DNA from: Burkholderiaceae bacterium
GTDB taxonomy: Bacteria; Pseudomonadota; Gammaproteobacteria; Burkholderiales; Burkholderiaceae_C
DNA length: 64,000 nt
Reading direction: 5' to 3'
NCBI GenBank assembly: GCA_023954095.1
Contig: JAMLIQ010000002.1
Location: 1-64,000 of the forward strand
The notes beneath the pieces are model-generated. The model saw only the letters and a program-made list of their open reading frames with translations. It did no database searches and was not told the origin of the DNA. Positions 38,021 through 46,348 of the stretch are shown piece after piece. Made by a program: the position numbers and the translations under genes. The number at the start of each line of letters is the position of its first letter. The first letter of the stretch is position 1.

Positions 38021-39010
38021 ATGGCACGTCCACGAACCGGCAGGCAGTCGTCCGCCGAATACCAACGCCGCTACCGCGAGCGCAAGAAGGCCCAGGGTGC
38101 CATGGCGCAAACCAACTGGATGCTGGACGTGCGCCTGACGGATGCGATCCGGCACGAAGCCAAGGCTCGGGGCCTGCGCGAATCGGAGCTCGCCATGGAA
38201 ATCCTGAGCGAGTGGTACGAAGCGCGGTTTGGCGGACGATTGCCACCGGCGCAGGCCGTGCCGCCCCAAGACACTGCTGCGCCCCCCCCACCGCCGACGC
38301 CCATCAACGCCACGGTCGAGCTGTTGCTGGGCAAGCTGGAGGAACTGGGTTTCGTCATTCCGCTGCAGGGGATAGCTACGCAGCTCCTGCATGGAGACGA
38401 GCGCAATGGCCTGTGGGCCGCAGTCACCCTCAATGGCCTGGATGCCATCGAGTTCGGCTTGATCGAGCGCATCGACGGCCTGGCCCAGAATATCCTGCAT
38501 TGCGTGGTGGACACGGTGACGCGCCATGCCTGGCTGACCAGTGACGTCTATGAGGAACTGAACCAGGACAGGGACATCGGCACCAAGATCAACACCAAAG
38601 GCATCCAGGCACTCGACGATGCATTTGCGCGACTGCGCGAGTTCATCATGGCCAAGCGCATGCCGCTGCACTATGAGGAAACGCTGGCCGCTCTGCCGAT
38701 CTATCTTGACCAGGAACCATCGCGCTCATTGCTGGCGCTGGCGTTTCAACGTGCAGGCTTGGAGCTGGTGCATGTGCCATCTACCGATCTGGTGATTTCT
38801 GCGGCAGAGCCGCCGCAGAACATTGCGCTGCATGACCTGGAAGCACTGGCGCAGTACGTGCGGCAGGAGTTTTTGCGCATGGGGCGAACGATCTACACCG
38901 TCCCCCTGTGGGATGGCGGAGAGCTCATCGCCTACGCGCCCGAGGCCCGTGCCACTGTGTATGCAGGACTACGGATACCACCGCCTGATGCAGAGAAAGG
39001 ACAGCCATGA
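38021..39010 (+). CDS. Unknown protein with DNA-binding-like N-terminus
   Basis: This 329-residue protein starts with a very basic segment (MARPRTGRQSSAEYQRRYRE), then a short helical unit (WMLDVRLTDAIRHEAKARGL) that resembles a ribbon-helix-helix. A proline linker (about 80-95) follows, then a large helical/strand domain with no motif I recognise. It is the first gene of a three-gene unit; its stop overlaps the next start (ATGA). An inverted repeat in its promoter fits autoregulation. The function is unknown. Confidence 0.7.
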   Translation: MARPRTGRQSSAEYQRRYRERKKAQGAMAQTNWMLDVRLTDAIRHEAKARGLRESELAMEILSEWYEARFGGRLPPAQAVPPQDTAAPPPPPTPINATVELLLGKLEELGFVIPLQGIATQLLHGDERNGLWAAVTLNGLDAIEFGLIERIDGLAQNILHCVVDTVTRHAWLTSDVYEELNQDRDIGTKINTKGIQALDDAFARLREFIMAKRMPLHYEETLAALPIYLDQEPSRSLLALAFQRAGLELVHVPSTDLVISAAEPPQNIALHDLEALAQYVRQEFLRMGRTIYTVPLWDGGELIAYAPEARATVYAGLRIPPPDAEKGQP

Positions 39011-39297
39011 ACACCAGCGAGGTCGCCAAGCTGGCAGCTGAACTGCGCAAAGCCGCGCAAGACCTGCTGCTGTGCGTAAACACTATCGTGGGCCAGGAAC
39101 AGTCCCTGGCCGCTGATCTGCTGAGACATTTTCCGGGGCGGCTAGAGTTGCTGGCCTTGCACATGGCCCCGCGCCCCGAGCCCGATCTGCCGCCGGAGTG
39201 GCCGCAGTGGAATGCGCCCGGTGAAGACCATTTTCAGGCCCTGCTGGAGCGCCAGCGGTGGCGGTTGCAACGTCGTTCGGAAAGGAGCTCTCTGTGA
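39007..39297 (+). CDS. Small protein of unknown function (middle gene of three)
   Basis: This 96-residue, mostly helical soluble protein (MNTSEVAKLAAELRKAAQDL) has a Trp/Arg-rich C-terminus (FQALLERQRWRLQRRSERSS). It overlaps the gene before (ATGA) and the gene after (GTGA), so all three are translationally coupled. No family is recognised. Confidence 0.65.
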   Translation: MNTSEVAKLAAELRKAAQDLLLCVNTIVGQEQSLAADLLRHFPGRLELLALHMAPRPEPDLPPEWPQWNAPGEDHFQALLERQRWRLQRRSERSSL

Positions 39298-39830
39298 ATC
39301 GGAATCTTCGCACTCTGCGCCACTGGATTGCTTGCGGCCTGGCCTTGTCGGGCATTGGCCTGGCGTGGGCACAAATGCCCGTACCGCTGCTCGATACCGC
39401 TGCCATACCAGCCACTGTGCAGCAGCTCGAAGCCTTGCTGCAATGCAAGGCAGGAACGGTGTTGAAGACCGATGAAGTGGAATCCAAGCTCCGTACCATC
39501 GGCCTGGTCGAAGGCGCAGATGGCTTCTTGATACCCTCAAAGAAAAGCCCTCTGCTACCGCTGTTCGGAGACGTAGTGGTGGCAGCGCTGGTCACAGCCG
39601 CAGACGGTGAGAACAGGGCAACCGTCTATCTGAAACGTCAGGCAGGCAAGCAACTGGCCAAGCGGCTGGGCGTCAGCCAGATCGACGAGCAGGCGGACAC
39701 CAACGAGCCGTCGTACTTCAAGCAAACCAGCAAAAAAACGACCTTGCTGGTCAGCGCGGCATCTGAGGTTTTTGTGGGCAACGACCATGTCAGGTACCAA
39801 TCGGCGGTGGCTTGTCAGCAAGTCAGATGA
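39294..39830 (+). CDS. Exported protein of unknown function
   Basis: Using the GTG at 39294 (AAAGGAGC 8 bases upstream, GTGA overlap with the previous stop), the protein has 178 residues with a clear signal peptide: MNRNLRTLRHWIACGLALSG, cleaved near AWA. The mature part has no membrane anchor. A longer frame from 39258 has no signal peptide and is rejected. With two upstream genes it forms a cotranscribed set, one member of which acts outside the cytoplasm. Confidence 0.7.
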   Translation: MNRNLRTLRHWIACGLALSGIGLAWAQMPVPLLDTAAIPATVQQLEALLQCKAGTVLKTDEVESKLRTIGLVEGADGFLIPSKKSPLLPLFGDVVVAALVTAADGENRATVYLKRQAGKQLAKRLGVSQIDEQADTNEPSYFKQTSKKTTLLVSAASEVFVGNDHVRYQSAVACQQVR

Positions 39831-39851
39831 ACATCAACACGCACATATTGA

Positions 39852-40415
39852 ATGCATAGACACTTCGGATGCCTCGCTCATTGGCTTGGTCTGCTAAAAC
39901 GCAGATCAGGATTGATAGCCACCGTCTTTCTGGATACCGAATTCACCGGGCTCGACTGGCGCTATCCACGTCGCCTGATTTCGATCGGATTGGTGGCCAG
40001 CGAGGAGCGTCTGGGCGAATGGTATGCAGAGATCGATGGCTGGTCGGCAGAGGACTGCACGCCATGGGTGCAAGGACATGTACTTCCCCTGTTGACCGGC
40101 CCACGCATGACTCGCAAAGCGGCGGCAAAATCCCTCCGCGCCTGGCTCGCGCGGCTGGGTTCTGTGCAGATCGCAAGCGATTCGCCCATTGACTGGAATC
40201 TGTTGAGTGACCTCTTGGGTTATACCCTGCCGCGCAATGTCGTCCCTGAACGGTTTGACCTTGCGCCACGGCTCCAACAGGCAGACTATCGCAATGCGCT
40301 CACCAACTACTGGGAACTCCACGGCGGGCAGCACAACGCACTGTCGGATGCGCGCGCACATCGTCACGCGAGCGCACTGATTGAACAAGTTTCCCGTCAA
40401 GATCGCTCAGATTGA
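39852..40415 (+). CDS. DEDD-family 3'-5' exonuclease-like protein
   Basis: This protein of up to 187 residues has an RNase H-like exonuclease core: VFLDTEFTGL (first D-x-E), SDSPIDW (second Asp) and HNALSDARAHR (His and last Asp of DEDDh). This matches DnaQ/oligoribonuclease-type folds. The start is unclear: the ATG at 39852 has no ribosome-binding site, and a TTG at 39912 would give a protein beginning just before the first motif. It follows the exported-protein gene by 21 bp. The substrate, DNA or RNA, cannot be told. Confidence 0.78.
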   Translation: MHRHFGCLAHWLGLLKRRSGLIATVFLDTEFTGLDWRYPRRLISIGLVASEERLGEWYAEIDGWSAEDCTPWVQGHVLPLLTGPRMTRKAAAKSLRAWLARLGSVQIASDSPIDWNLLSDLLGYTLPRNVVPERFDLAPRLQQADYRNALTNYWELHGGQHNALSDARAHRHASALIEQVSRQDRSD

Positions 40416-40424
40416 GACCCGCAT

Positions 40425-40673
40425 TCACTTTCCGTCCAGCACCACAGTCTGGATGATGCTTTCGAACTCCGCCAACACGTCGATCTGACGCTGCTTCAGG
40501 AATCGATACACCGCCTTGTTGTCAATCAGCTTGCCGAGGTAGCCGCGCGCCAGCACAAGCAGCAGAACATCCTGCCCGCAGGACTTCTCAACCACCTTCA
40601 ATTGTCCTTGCAGGCTACCCATTTCGCGCTCCATTTTGACCATCTGTTCTGCCGTGACACACAGTGGCTTTCA
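40425..40673 (-). pseudogene. Remnant of a plasmid-partition protein, RepB C-terminal domain
   Basis: The last ~80 residues read VTAEQMVKMEREMGSLQGQL, then VVEKSCGQDVLLLVLARGYLG and LIDNKAVYRFLKQR. This resembles the C-terminus of RepB/ParB-type plasmid-partition proteins. Upstream, the same frame meets a TGA about 10 codons before the first Met, and no N-terminal ParB domain is found. It is therefore read as a decayed fragment, although a short product from the ATG at 40643 (72 residues) could still be made. It fits the plasmid ancestry of the element. Confidence 0.6.
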
Positions 40674-40793
40674 GGCACGCTTCATCGTCGGCATCTCCAT
40701 GCAAATCCACATGGAAACCGCGAACGACTACCGCAGCCGGGCAGTCACGCGCGCTGTGCGATCAGGCGGCAGCGAGGCTGCGCGATTAAACCA

Positions 40794-41450
40794 CTACAAG
40801 CTTTCCAAGAATTCGCCCGCCACTGCCACGCAGTGATCGAAGCTTGGCGTGAATTTCAGCGTAGCGATAGCGTCAAATCCAGCTCGCAAGCTGGCATGCG
40901 GTTGCCGAATTTGAGCCAGGAAAGCGCTTCGGTGGCGCAGTAGAAATGGCTTGGCCACCAGGAGCTGCAAAGGCTCACGCTCGATCACAAGCGCCAAATC
41001 AAACAGGTCGCGCGCCGTGACACGGTCGCCACGGTGATACATCTTTTTGGCGATGATCTCTGCTGCCGTTTCGACTTTGACGGCACGGCCTCCAAAATCC
41101 CAAGTTTCCCAGGCGTCATCCAGCAGATTGGGCGCGGATACAAAATCCACCTCTCCCTCGTCGAACTGAAGCTTGACGAACATGCCCGGCTGCTCCGTGT
41201 AGTCCTCGGTCAGGTCTGCCGCCGTATCGCTCAATCTTGGGGTGACAAAGCCCAGATACTGTGGATCAGGCACAAAGATGTCGATGTCCTTGCTCAGCCG
41301 GTGGCTGTAGCGGAACATCAATACAGTTCCACCGCCCAAGGTCCAGAACGGGTTTGCTATGCCGCCGTACTTGCTGATCTCGTCGATCAACTCCAACGCC
41401 CGCGGAAACAGACTCTCCCAAACCCCGCTGGGCAACGAATCGGTCCTCAT
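40794..41450 (-). CDS. AbiEii/AbiGii-type nucleotidyltransferase toxin
   Basis: A 218-residue protein with a nucleotidyltransferase core: TLGGGTVLMFRYSHRLSKDI then DIFVPD gives the GG...D-x-D pattern. A C-terminal helical part contains KKMYHRGDRVTARDLFDLALV, the usual AbiEii motif. In type IV toxin-antitoxin systems the toxin transfers nucleotides to tRNA or other targets, blocking growth or phage. The ATG at 41450 is chosen because it overlaps the antitoxin stop as ATGA; another ATG lies 6 bases upstream. It lies downstream of its likely antitoxin gene. Confidence 0.85.
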   Translation of the reverse strand: MRTDSLPSGVWESLFPRALELIDEISKYGGIANPFWTLGGGTVLMFRYSHRLSKDIDIFVPDPQYLGFVTPRLSDTAADLTEDYTEQPGMFVKLQFDEGEVDFVSAPNLLDDAWETWDFGGRAVKVETAAEIIAKKMYHRGDRVTARDLFDLALVIEREPLQLLVAKPFLLRHRSAFLAQIRQPHASLRAGFDAIATLKFTPSFDHCVAVAGEFLESL

Positions 41451-41938
41451 GCCCACAGCGCCCTGCGATGGACGGCCAGCGACTGTGCAAGTTTTGCTAC
41501 GTTGCGCCAGACCTGCCGAGGAGGCAGATGCGCATGCTCAGCCGCTTCCTCCACTGCCATCACGACGGTCATCACCGGGGCCTCATCGAGTAGATGGGTC
41601 AGGTGTGGAGCAAATAAAGGCGGAACATCGCCGCTGGCCAGGGTTTGTTCCAGTACCTCGGGAGCAAGTTCATGCGAGTAGCTGACGCTGGCCGTCTTGG
41701 CCGCCATCCACAAGCCACGCTTTTTGCGCCGTGCCTGGGTATCCGGCTTGGTACTGTCCAGCCCCAGCACCGCCAATACCTGTCCGACACGGTTGACACC
41801 CAGATCACTCAAGGTGCCGTTTTCCAGCCCAACCAAGGTCTGGCGCGACAGGCCACTCAGGTGCGCCAGCTGCGCCTGGGTCAGGCCCAACTCGGCACGC
41901 CGGGCGCTCACGGCATGGCCAATATCGATCAGATTCAT
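41447..41938 (-). CDS. HTH (Xre-type) antitoxin of the AbiEii pair
   Basis: This 163-residue protein (MNLIDIGHAVSARRAELGLT) has an Xre helix-turn-helix, LTQAQLAHLSGLSRQTLVGLE (about 19-40). The C-terminal part (HELAPEVLEQTLASGDVPPL) is likely the toxin-binding or partner domain. A 22-residue N-terminal extension from 42004 crosses the operator palindrome and is less likely. It overlaps the toxin start by 4 bases, and a palindrome (41956-41979) lies just upstream, as expected for autorepression. Confidence 0.82.
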   Translation of the reverse strand: MNLIDIGHAVSARRAELGLTQAQLAHLSGLSRQTLVGLENGTLSDLGVNRVGQVLAVLGLDSTKPDTQARRKKRGLWMAAKTASVSYSHELAPEVLEQTLASGDVPPLFAPHLTHLLDEAPVMTVVMAVEEAAEHAHLPPRQVWRNVAKLAQSLAVHRRALWA

Positions 41939-41955
41939 GGTCAAGAGCGAATTTG

Positions 41956-41979
41956 AAATGTCTAAAATATTTGACATTT
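41956..41979. promoter_or_regulatory. Operator palindrome of the AbiEii-type pair
   Basis: AAATGTC and GACATTT separated by 10 AT-rich bases, centred about 30 bp before the antitoxin start codon. A TATTTT-like -10 lies within it. Confidence 0.55.
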
Positions 41980-42085
41980 TAGAGCGTGCCATCCCGTCGG
42001 GCAAGCGAGAGTCAAGTCTGACAAAAACAGCACTGGATCAGGGACACCTCAGTTCAGGCTTGTCCATGCACCTCCCTCCGTAGAT

Positions 42086-42622
42086 TCAGCGGGCCAACTC
42101 GCCCCGAACACTGCGCAGCACGCCAGCGTGGTCGAACTCGAAAACGATCACGCAGGGATCGCCTTTGCCACATTGCGCCAGCTCCGGCCCGCCGTGGCCG
42201 TCAGTCAGCCCATCGCCCACCTCGTACAGCAGGGCGTAAACCGGGTCACGCTGCAGGGCCTGCTCGTGGCTTTCCGCACCAGCCGGCAACTGCATCACCA
42301 GTTGCCTGGTGGCGTGCACCCGCGCCTGCAGGCCCAGCGCTGCAATGCCTTGCGCCAGGCGCTGCTCGGCCTGCGTTTTGTCGTTGTGCCATTCCTGGCA
42401 TTTGTCACGCTCCACTGGGCCGAAAAACTCTGCGCACAGGGCGGCACGGCGAGCTGCCGGGGTGTAGAGGTGGGTATCCTTCCACCGCAACAGCAAATCG
42501 GCGCGCAGGGCGTCGAGAAGCGCAGCCTCGAAATCGCTGGGCGGTTGCGCATGCACGCTGCCGCACAAGGACATCAGCAGGGCCAGCAACGCCAGGGCAC
42601 GTTTTTCAGGATGGCACATCAT
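42086..42622 (-). CDS. Exported protein of unknown function
   Basis: This 178-residue protein has a signal peptide (MMCHPEKRALALLALLMSLC, cleaved near SVHA). The mature part has four cysteines, which could pair in the periplasm. No family is recognised. The start overlaps the upstream WG-repeat gene by 17 bases, so it belongs to the same minus-strand unit. Confidence 0.65.
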   Translation of the reverse strand: MMCHPEKRALALLALLMSLCGSVHAQPPSDFEAALLDALRADLLLRWKDTHLYTPAARRAALCAEFFGPVERDKCQEWHNDKTQAEQRLAQGIAALGLQARVHATRQLVMQLPAGAESHEQALQRDPVYALLYEVGDGLTDGHGGPELAQCGKGDPCVIVFEFDHAGVLRSVRGELAR

Positions 42623-44483
42623 CGTCTGGCCTCGGTGGCGCCACCGTCAAGTCACGCCATGGGATACCTACAGAGGCCTCCGGGCAGCTGGGCAGGTCGG
42701 AGATCGGGGCTTCCACCTCCAAACCAAACGTGGACAACCCCACCGGGTAGTAGCAGGCAATGCGCCCGCTTCCTCCCGCCTGTGGTCGCAGCAATCCATG
42801 GGTCTTGCTGCGCAGCAAAGTCACTGGCAGTCCCCAGACGCCGCCCTCGCGCAAGTCGCGCTCGCTGGTGTCATCATCAAAAAGCCCTTCCAAACCAGCC
42901 AGGCTACCGCCCTTGTGCAGGGCCGCTTCCACGGCGGTTCGAATCTTTTCACGAAAGCCTTGCTTCCAGATCGCGGCAATGGTCTCGATCACTGCACTGC
43001 GTTTTTCTGTCTCTTCATTAGAGCCCCAGGAATGCCCGGTCTGGTGGCCGTCCAGCCGCCGACAAACGTCCGGGTGTTTCAGCCAGTCAGCGTAGGGTTG
43101 GAAGGGGACAATGACACTGCCCTGGGCATCCAGCGCGCCCCAGCAAGCGGCAACATCCTCTGCCACGATGACGCGGCGGCTCTCACGCCTGAGGGTGCGC
43201 CACAAGGGTGGCAGCACCCATTGCCCGGTCTTGTCGATCAAGCCCACCCGCGCTTCACCCACAGGCTGCACCACCGCCGTGCCGTGGTTGAAGCCCCTGA
43301 CATCGCTGAATTGCGGCGCTATGGCCACGGCTCCGCGCCGGTCTATAAATCCCCACAGGCCATTGTCTGGTGAGCGCACGGCAATCATGCCCTCTTGCGC
43401 ACTACCCATCTCCAACCAGCGCACATCGTCCAGCCCCCAGGGCACGTCTTCCAGCATGTCATCGTGCACTGCTTGCCCGCACAGCAGAACGCCTTGCCGT
43501 GTCACCCGTCCCAGCACCCGCGCATGCGAACCCTGTCCGGCCTCGTTGACAACCAGGCTATCGCTGTAATCAGTGCCGTTGTAGTGGCTGGTGCCAAGCA
43601 AAGCCTTCACGCCGGGCGGGTTGATGCGCCGCCCGTCCAGCGGAGAAATCAGGTCGCACACCAGTTCGCCCCGTGCATCGGGCTCTACTTGGCGTGCCGC
43701 CTCAATGGCGCTGGCACCGCTCGAAGCAGCCTCTGCCAACCATGCCCATGCGCAAGCCTGCAGCCACCGCCCCACCACACGCGGCGGCTCATGCGCCAAC
43801 TGGTGCAGGCGTATCAAGCCGTACTGCCCGCTTTCGTCGCACACCACAAGCACATGCCCCTCATGCAAGTGCAGCTCACCATGCCAATGACTGTGCAACT
43901 GGCCCCATGCCGACGGCAGGCACAGCGGCCATGCGCCTGCCTGCCCTACGTCCACATCCGCCAAGGGTGCACACAGCAAGGCGGTGGGATGAATCCAGCC
44001 GTTATCCCAAGTCCAGACCAAGCGGCCATGCGCTGCATCAATGCCCACCAGGTCCTCAGCGGCATAGGGTGCCACGCATTTTTCGTCCAGGCGGCTGAGC
44101 AATGTGGACCATGCTCGCGGCTGCGCCATCAGCGCCCCGATGGTACTGCGCTCTTCGCTGCACGGCGCCTTTTCGACGCGTCTGGGCACCAGCACATGTG
44201 CAGTGCCTTCACGGTCCGGCTTGCAAAAGCGCCGGGTGGCGCAGTGCATCTCCCCTTCGCTCAGAAATACCGTGCAAACAGCCTGGTCGCCTGCAACCCA
44301 GTGCCGCACCCACACTGGTACCGCGAGCCAGTCTGCGAGGCGCTGCTTGAACAGCGCCACCTGCGCCCCCTCTTCCTTCACACCTTCACGGTGGATATCA
44401 ATGCGGCACTGTTTGACGAGCCGGGCAAGTTCAGCGATACCGAGCACGGACAAAGCGCCGTGCTGCAAAAAGGGAGTGGACAT
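42606..44483 (-). CDS. Large WG-repeat protein
   Basis: Starting at ATG 44483 (MSTPFLQHGALSVLGIAELA) the protein has 625 residues. A WG-type beta-repeat segment is visible: GLWGFIDRRGAVAIAPQFSD, VRGFNHGTAVVQPVG, ARVGLIDKTGQWVLPPLW. The WG repeat is a putative protein-binding module found in many accessory proteins. No enzymatic motif or signal peptide is seen. The frame extends 93 bp further upstream into the LRR gene and is not used. It follows the LRR gene by 18 bp. Confidence 0.7.
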   Translation of the reverse strand: MSTPFLQHGALSVLGIAELARLVKQCRIDIHREGVKEEGAQVALFKQRLADWLAVPVWVRHWVAGDQAVCTVFLSEGEMHCATRRFCKPDREGTAHVLVPRRVEKAPCSEERSTIGALMAQPRAWSTLLSRLDEKCVAPYAAEDLVGIDAAHGRLVWTWDNGWIHPTALLCAPLADVDVGQAGAWPLCLPSAWGQLHSHWHGELHLHEGHVLVVCDESGQYGLIRLHQLAHEPPRVVGRWLQACAWAWLAEAASSGASAIEAARQVEPDARGELVCDLISPLDGRRINPPGVKALLGTSHYNGTDYSDSLVVNEAGQGSHARVLGRVTRQGVLLCGQAVHDDMLEDVPWGLDDVRWLEMGSAQEGMIAVRSPDNGLWGFIDRRGAVAIAPQFSDVRGFNHGTAVVQPVGEARVGLIDKTGQWVLPPLWRTLRRESRRVIVAEDVAACWGALDAQGSVIVPFQPYADWLKHPDVCRRLDGHQTGHSWGSNEETEKRSAVIETIAAIWKQGFREKIRTAVEAALHKGGSLAGLEGLFDDDTSERDLREGGVWGLPVTLLRSKTHGLLRPQAGGSGRIACYYPVGLSTFGLEVEAPISDLPSCPEASVGIPWRDLTVAPPRPDDDVPS

Positions 44484-44500
44484 AGGTTCTTGTTCCAGCG

Positions 44501-45526
44501 TCAATCCACCAGCCCCTTGGCACGCAGCGCGTTTTGGAGGGCTTCGTATTCTTCGTCGATCGGCCCAGTCTGCCAAAGCACCGGCAAATCGACATGGCTG
44601 CCATCGCGCCCGATGCGGCCGTGGCTGTCGCCCCAGCGGCTGGTGAGGTAGTACTCGATGTATTCGCAGTCCTCATCCTCTCCCCATATGTACTGGCCCT
44701 CGGGCCAGTCTTCGCTGCCCACCAAGCCCGGGGCTTTGCTGGCTATTTCAGCATCGGTCAAATCCTGTTCCAGCCGCTTGCGAAAGGCAATCTTCATCAG
44801 GCCATATGGATCATCGGCCAGGGCGCGCTCGAACCAGAGCCGGAAGGGTTCGTTGTCGATGGAGGGCGGGGTGATGTACGGGTGTTTGTTGTCGGCGTAT
44901 TCAGTCAATGCGGCATCTTTCGCCAACAACTGATTGATCTCGGCGACCCGATTGGGGCCGCGATCAAGATGCTTGAGCTTGGGCATTTCTCCCAGCCATT
45001 CGGGCAGATGGCTGATCAGGGTGCCGGAGATGTCGAGATACTCCAGGGAATCGCACTGGCAAAGTTCGGCTGGCAGGCTTCGCAATGGGTTGCGGGAAAG
45101 GTCTAGCCGCTGCAGGTGTTTGAGCCCACCCATTTCCGTCGGCAGTTCGCTCAGGCAGTTGTCACGCAGGATCAGGGTTCGCAACTGGCGCAAGGCACCG
45201 AGTGAAGGGGGCAAGGTGCGCAGCCGGTTGCTACGCAGGTCGAGATAGCGTAGTTTTTGCAAATGGTGCAGAACGTCGGGCAGGCTTTCGAGTTCGTTGT
45301 TCATGCTGGTGAGGTCTTCGAGCCGATGCAACTGGCCGAGGCTGTCGGGCAGGCGGCGCAGGCCATTGCAGCGCAGGTCAATACGGGTGAGCCTCTGGAG
45401 CAGGCCGATGGCCTCGGGGAGTTCGCTCAGGGGGGCATCCCATTGTTTCAGCCAGGTCTCATTTTTGAGGTCTTTGCTGAAGATCTTGTGTTCCTCGGCC
45501 CAGGTTTGTAGTGCTTGCAGGCTCAT
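44501..45526 (-). CDS. Leucine-rich repeat protein
   Basis: This 341-residue protein has about eight bacterial LRR units of ~23 residues between residues 35 and 185, for example LTRIDLRCNGLRRLPDSLG, LRYLDLRSNRLRTLPPSLG and LQRLDLSRNPLRSLPAELC. The C-terminal ~150 residues are acidic and unrelated to the repeats (WGEDEDCEYIEYYLTSRWGD). There is no signal peptide, so it is cytosolic. LRR proteins bind other proteins; the partner is unknown, but the adjacent WG-repeat gene is the first candidate. Confidence 0.82.
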   Translation of the reverse strand: MSLQALQTWAEEHKIFSKDLKNETWLKQWDAPLSELPEAIGLLQRLTRIDLRCNGLRRLPDSLGQLHRLEDLTSMNNELESLPDVLHHLQKLRYLDLRSNRLRTLPPSLGALRQLRTLILRDNCLSELPTEMGGLKHLQRLDLSRNPLRSLPAELCQCDSLEYLDISGTLISHLPEWLGEMPKLKHLDRGPNRVAEINQLLAKDAALTEYADNKHPYITPPSIDNEPFRLWFERALADDPYGLMKIAFRKRLEQDLTDAEIASKAPGLVGSEDWPEGQYIWGEDEDCEYIEYYLTSRWGDSHGRIGRDGSHVDLPVLWQTGPIDEEYEALQNALRAKGLVD

Positions 45527-45618
45527 GCGGGTTGTCCGTCAAGTGGGCACGGTTGGGTGTTTTTCTGGTGTTGGGTACGTGGCCGGGACAAACCGATGGG
45601 ATGCTCGACCACATAGTT

Positions 45619-46044
45619 TCAAATGGCGATCCACGGGTCGATCAACGGCAGTCCGTCAATGTGTGCGAAATCTGCCGTGTTGCGAGTTGCCAGCCGCATC
45701 CCTCGCGCCAGCGCGATGGCGGCGATTTGCGCGTCTTCCACGCTGATCGGCCGCCCCATGCGGGTGCGGGCGGCGACGATGTGCGCATAGTGACTGGCGC
45801 ACTCTCCGTCGAACGCGAGGCAGCGCCCGGCGAAGTCCTCCTCGAACATCGTCCGCGCTGCGGCTACCAGCCCGGCCTGGCGCTTGCCGGTGGGCATCAG
45901 GGCCAGGCCAAGTTCGATTTCGGCCCGGTTCACCGCGCTGACGTACAGGGTATGGGCTACCTGCCCATCAAGCCAAGCGACGACTTGGGGCGCGGGTTGC
46001 GGGCGCATGAACTCGGAAAGCACGTTGGTATCGAGCAGGATCAT
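45619..46044 (-). CDS. vapC: PIN-domain ribonuclease toxin (VapC/FitB type)
   Basis: A 141-residue PIN nuclease with the acidic quartet: D5 in ILLDTNVLSE, E in VNRAEIELG, D in VEDAQIAAIA and D in TRNTADF. VapC/FitB toxins cut tRNA or other RNA and are held inactive by the partner. The ATG at 46044 is used; a TTG start 15 bases upstream (MGLTP...) is also in frame and overlaps the antitoxin. It is the second gene after the antitoxin. Confidence 0.9.
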   Translation of the reverse strand: MILLDTNVLSEFMRPQPAPQVVAWLDGQVAHTLYVSAVNRAEIELGLALMPTGKRQAGLVAAARTMFEEDFAGRCLAFDGECASHYAHIVAARTRMGRPISVEDAQIAAIALARGMRLATRNTADFAHIDGLPLIDPWIAI

Positions 46045-46049
46045 GGGCG

Positions 46050-46292
46050 TCAGTCCCAAGCAGGCGGGTTACGGGGCGTGTGCCGGGCGGGCAGCGCGAA
46101 ATCCGTGCTCGCCGTCCCGCTGAAGCGGCGCAGCAGGCGCTGCCCCAGCGGCATCTGCTCTTCCTGGCGGGACAAGGCATCGCGCAGGATTCGCCGAGCT
46201 TCTTCTTCCATCGACACCCCCTCCCGCGCCGCCTGCACACGCAAGGCGGTTTTGATTGCCTCATCTACATTGCGAATGGTCAACACCGCCAT
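46050..46292 (-). CDS. vapB: FitA/VapB-like ribbon-helix-helix antitoxin
   Basis: An 80-residue protein (MAVLTIRNVDEAIKTALRVQ) of the FitA class: an N-terminal ribbon-helix-helix (residues 1-40, with GVSMEEEARRILRDAL) and a tail that neutralises the PIN toxin. It has a strong ribosome-binding site (AAAGGAACC). A perfect 8-bp inverted repeat lies upstream (46314-46348). It stops 5 bp before the toxin ATG. Confidence 0.88.
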   Translation of the reverse strand: MAVLTIRNVDEAIKTALRVQAAREGVSMEEEARRILRDALSRQEEQMPLGQRLLRRFSGTASTDFALPARHTPRNPPAWD

Positions 46293-46313
46293 GATGGTTC
46301 CTTTCAGTCAAAA

Positions 46314-46348
46314 TGACTTCATTGTTGTCAATGATGGCATTGAAGTCA
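46314..46348. promoter_or_regulatory. Operator of the VapBC-like pair: TGACTTCA / TGAAGTCA
   Basis: A perfect 8-bp inverted repeat with a 19-bp spacer, 22 bp before the antitoxin start codon. It is the expected location for FitA-type autorepression. Confidence 0.6.

Noticed and set aside
40636-40836. 66-codon plus-strand open frame overlapping the RepB remnant
   Set aside because: No ribosome-binding site or recognisable motif; the minus-strand RepB similarity explains this DNA better.
43395-44651. 418-codon plus-strand open frame opposite the WG-repeat gene
   Set aside because: No motif; low-complexity His/Pro/Cys-rich composition and no ribosome-binding site.
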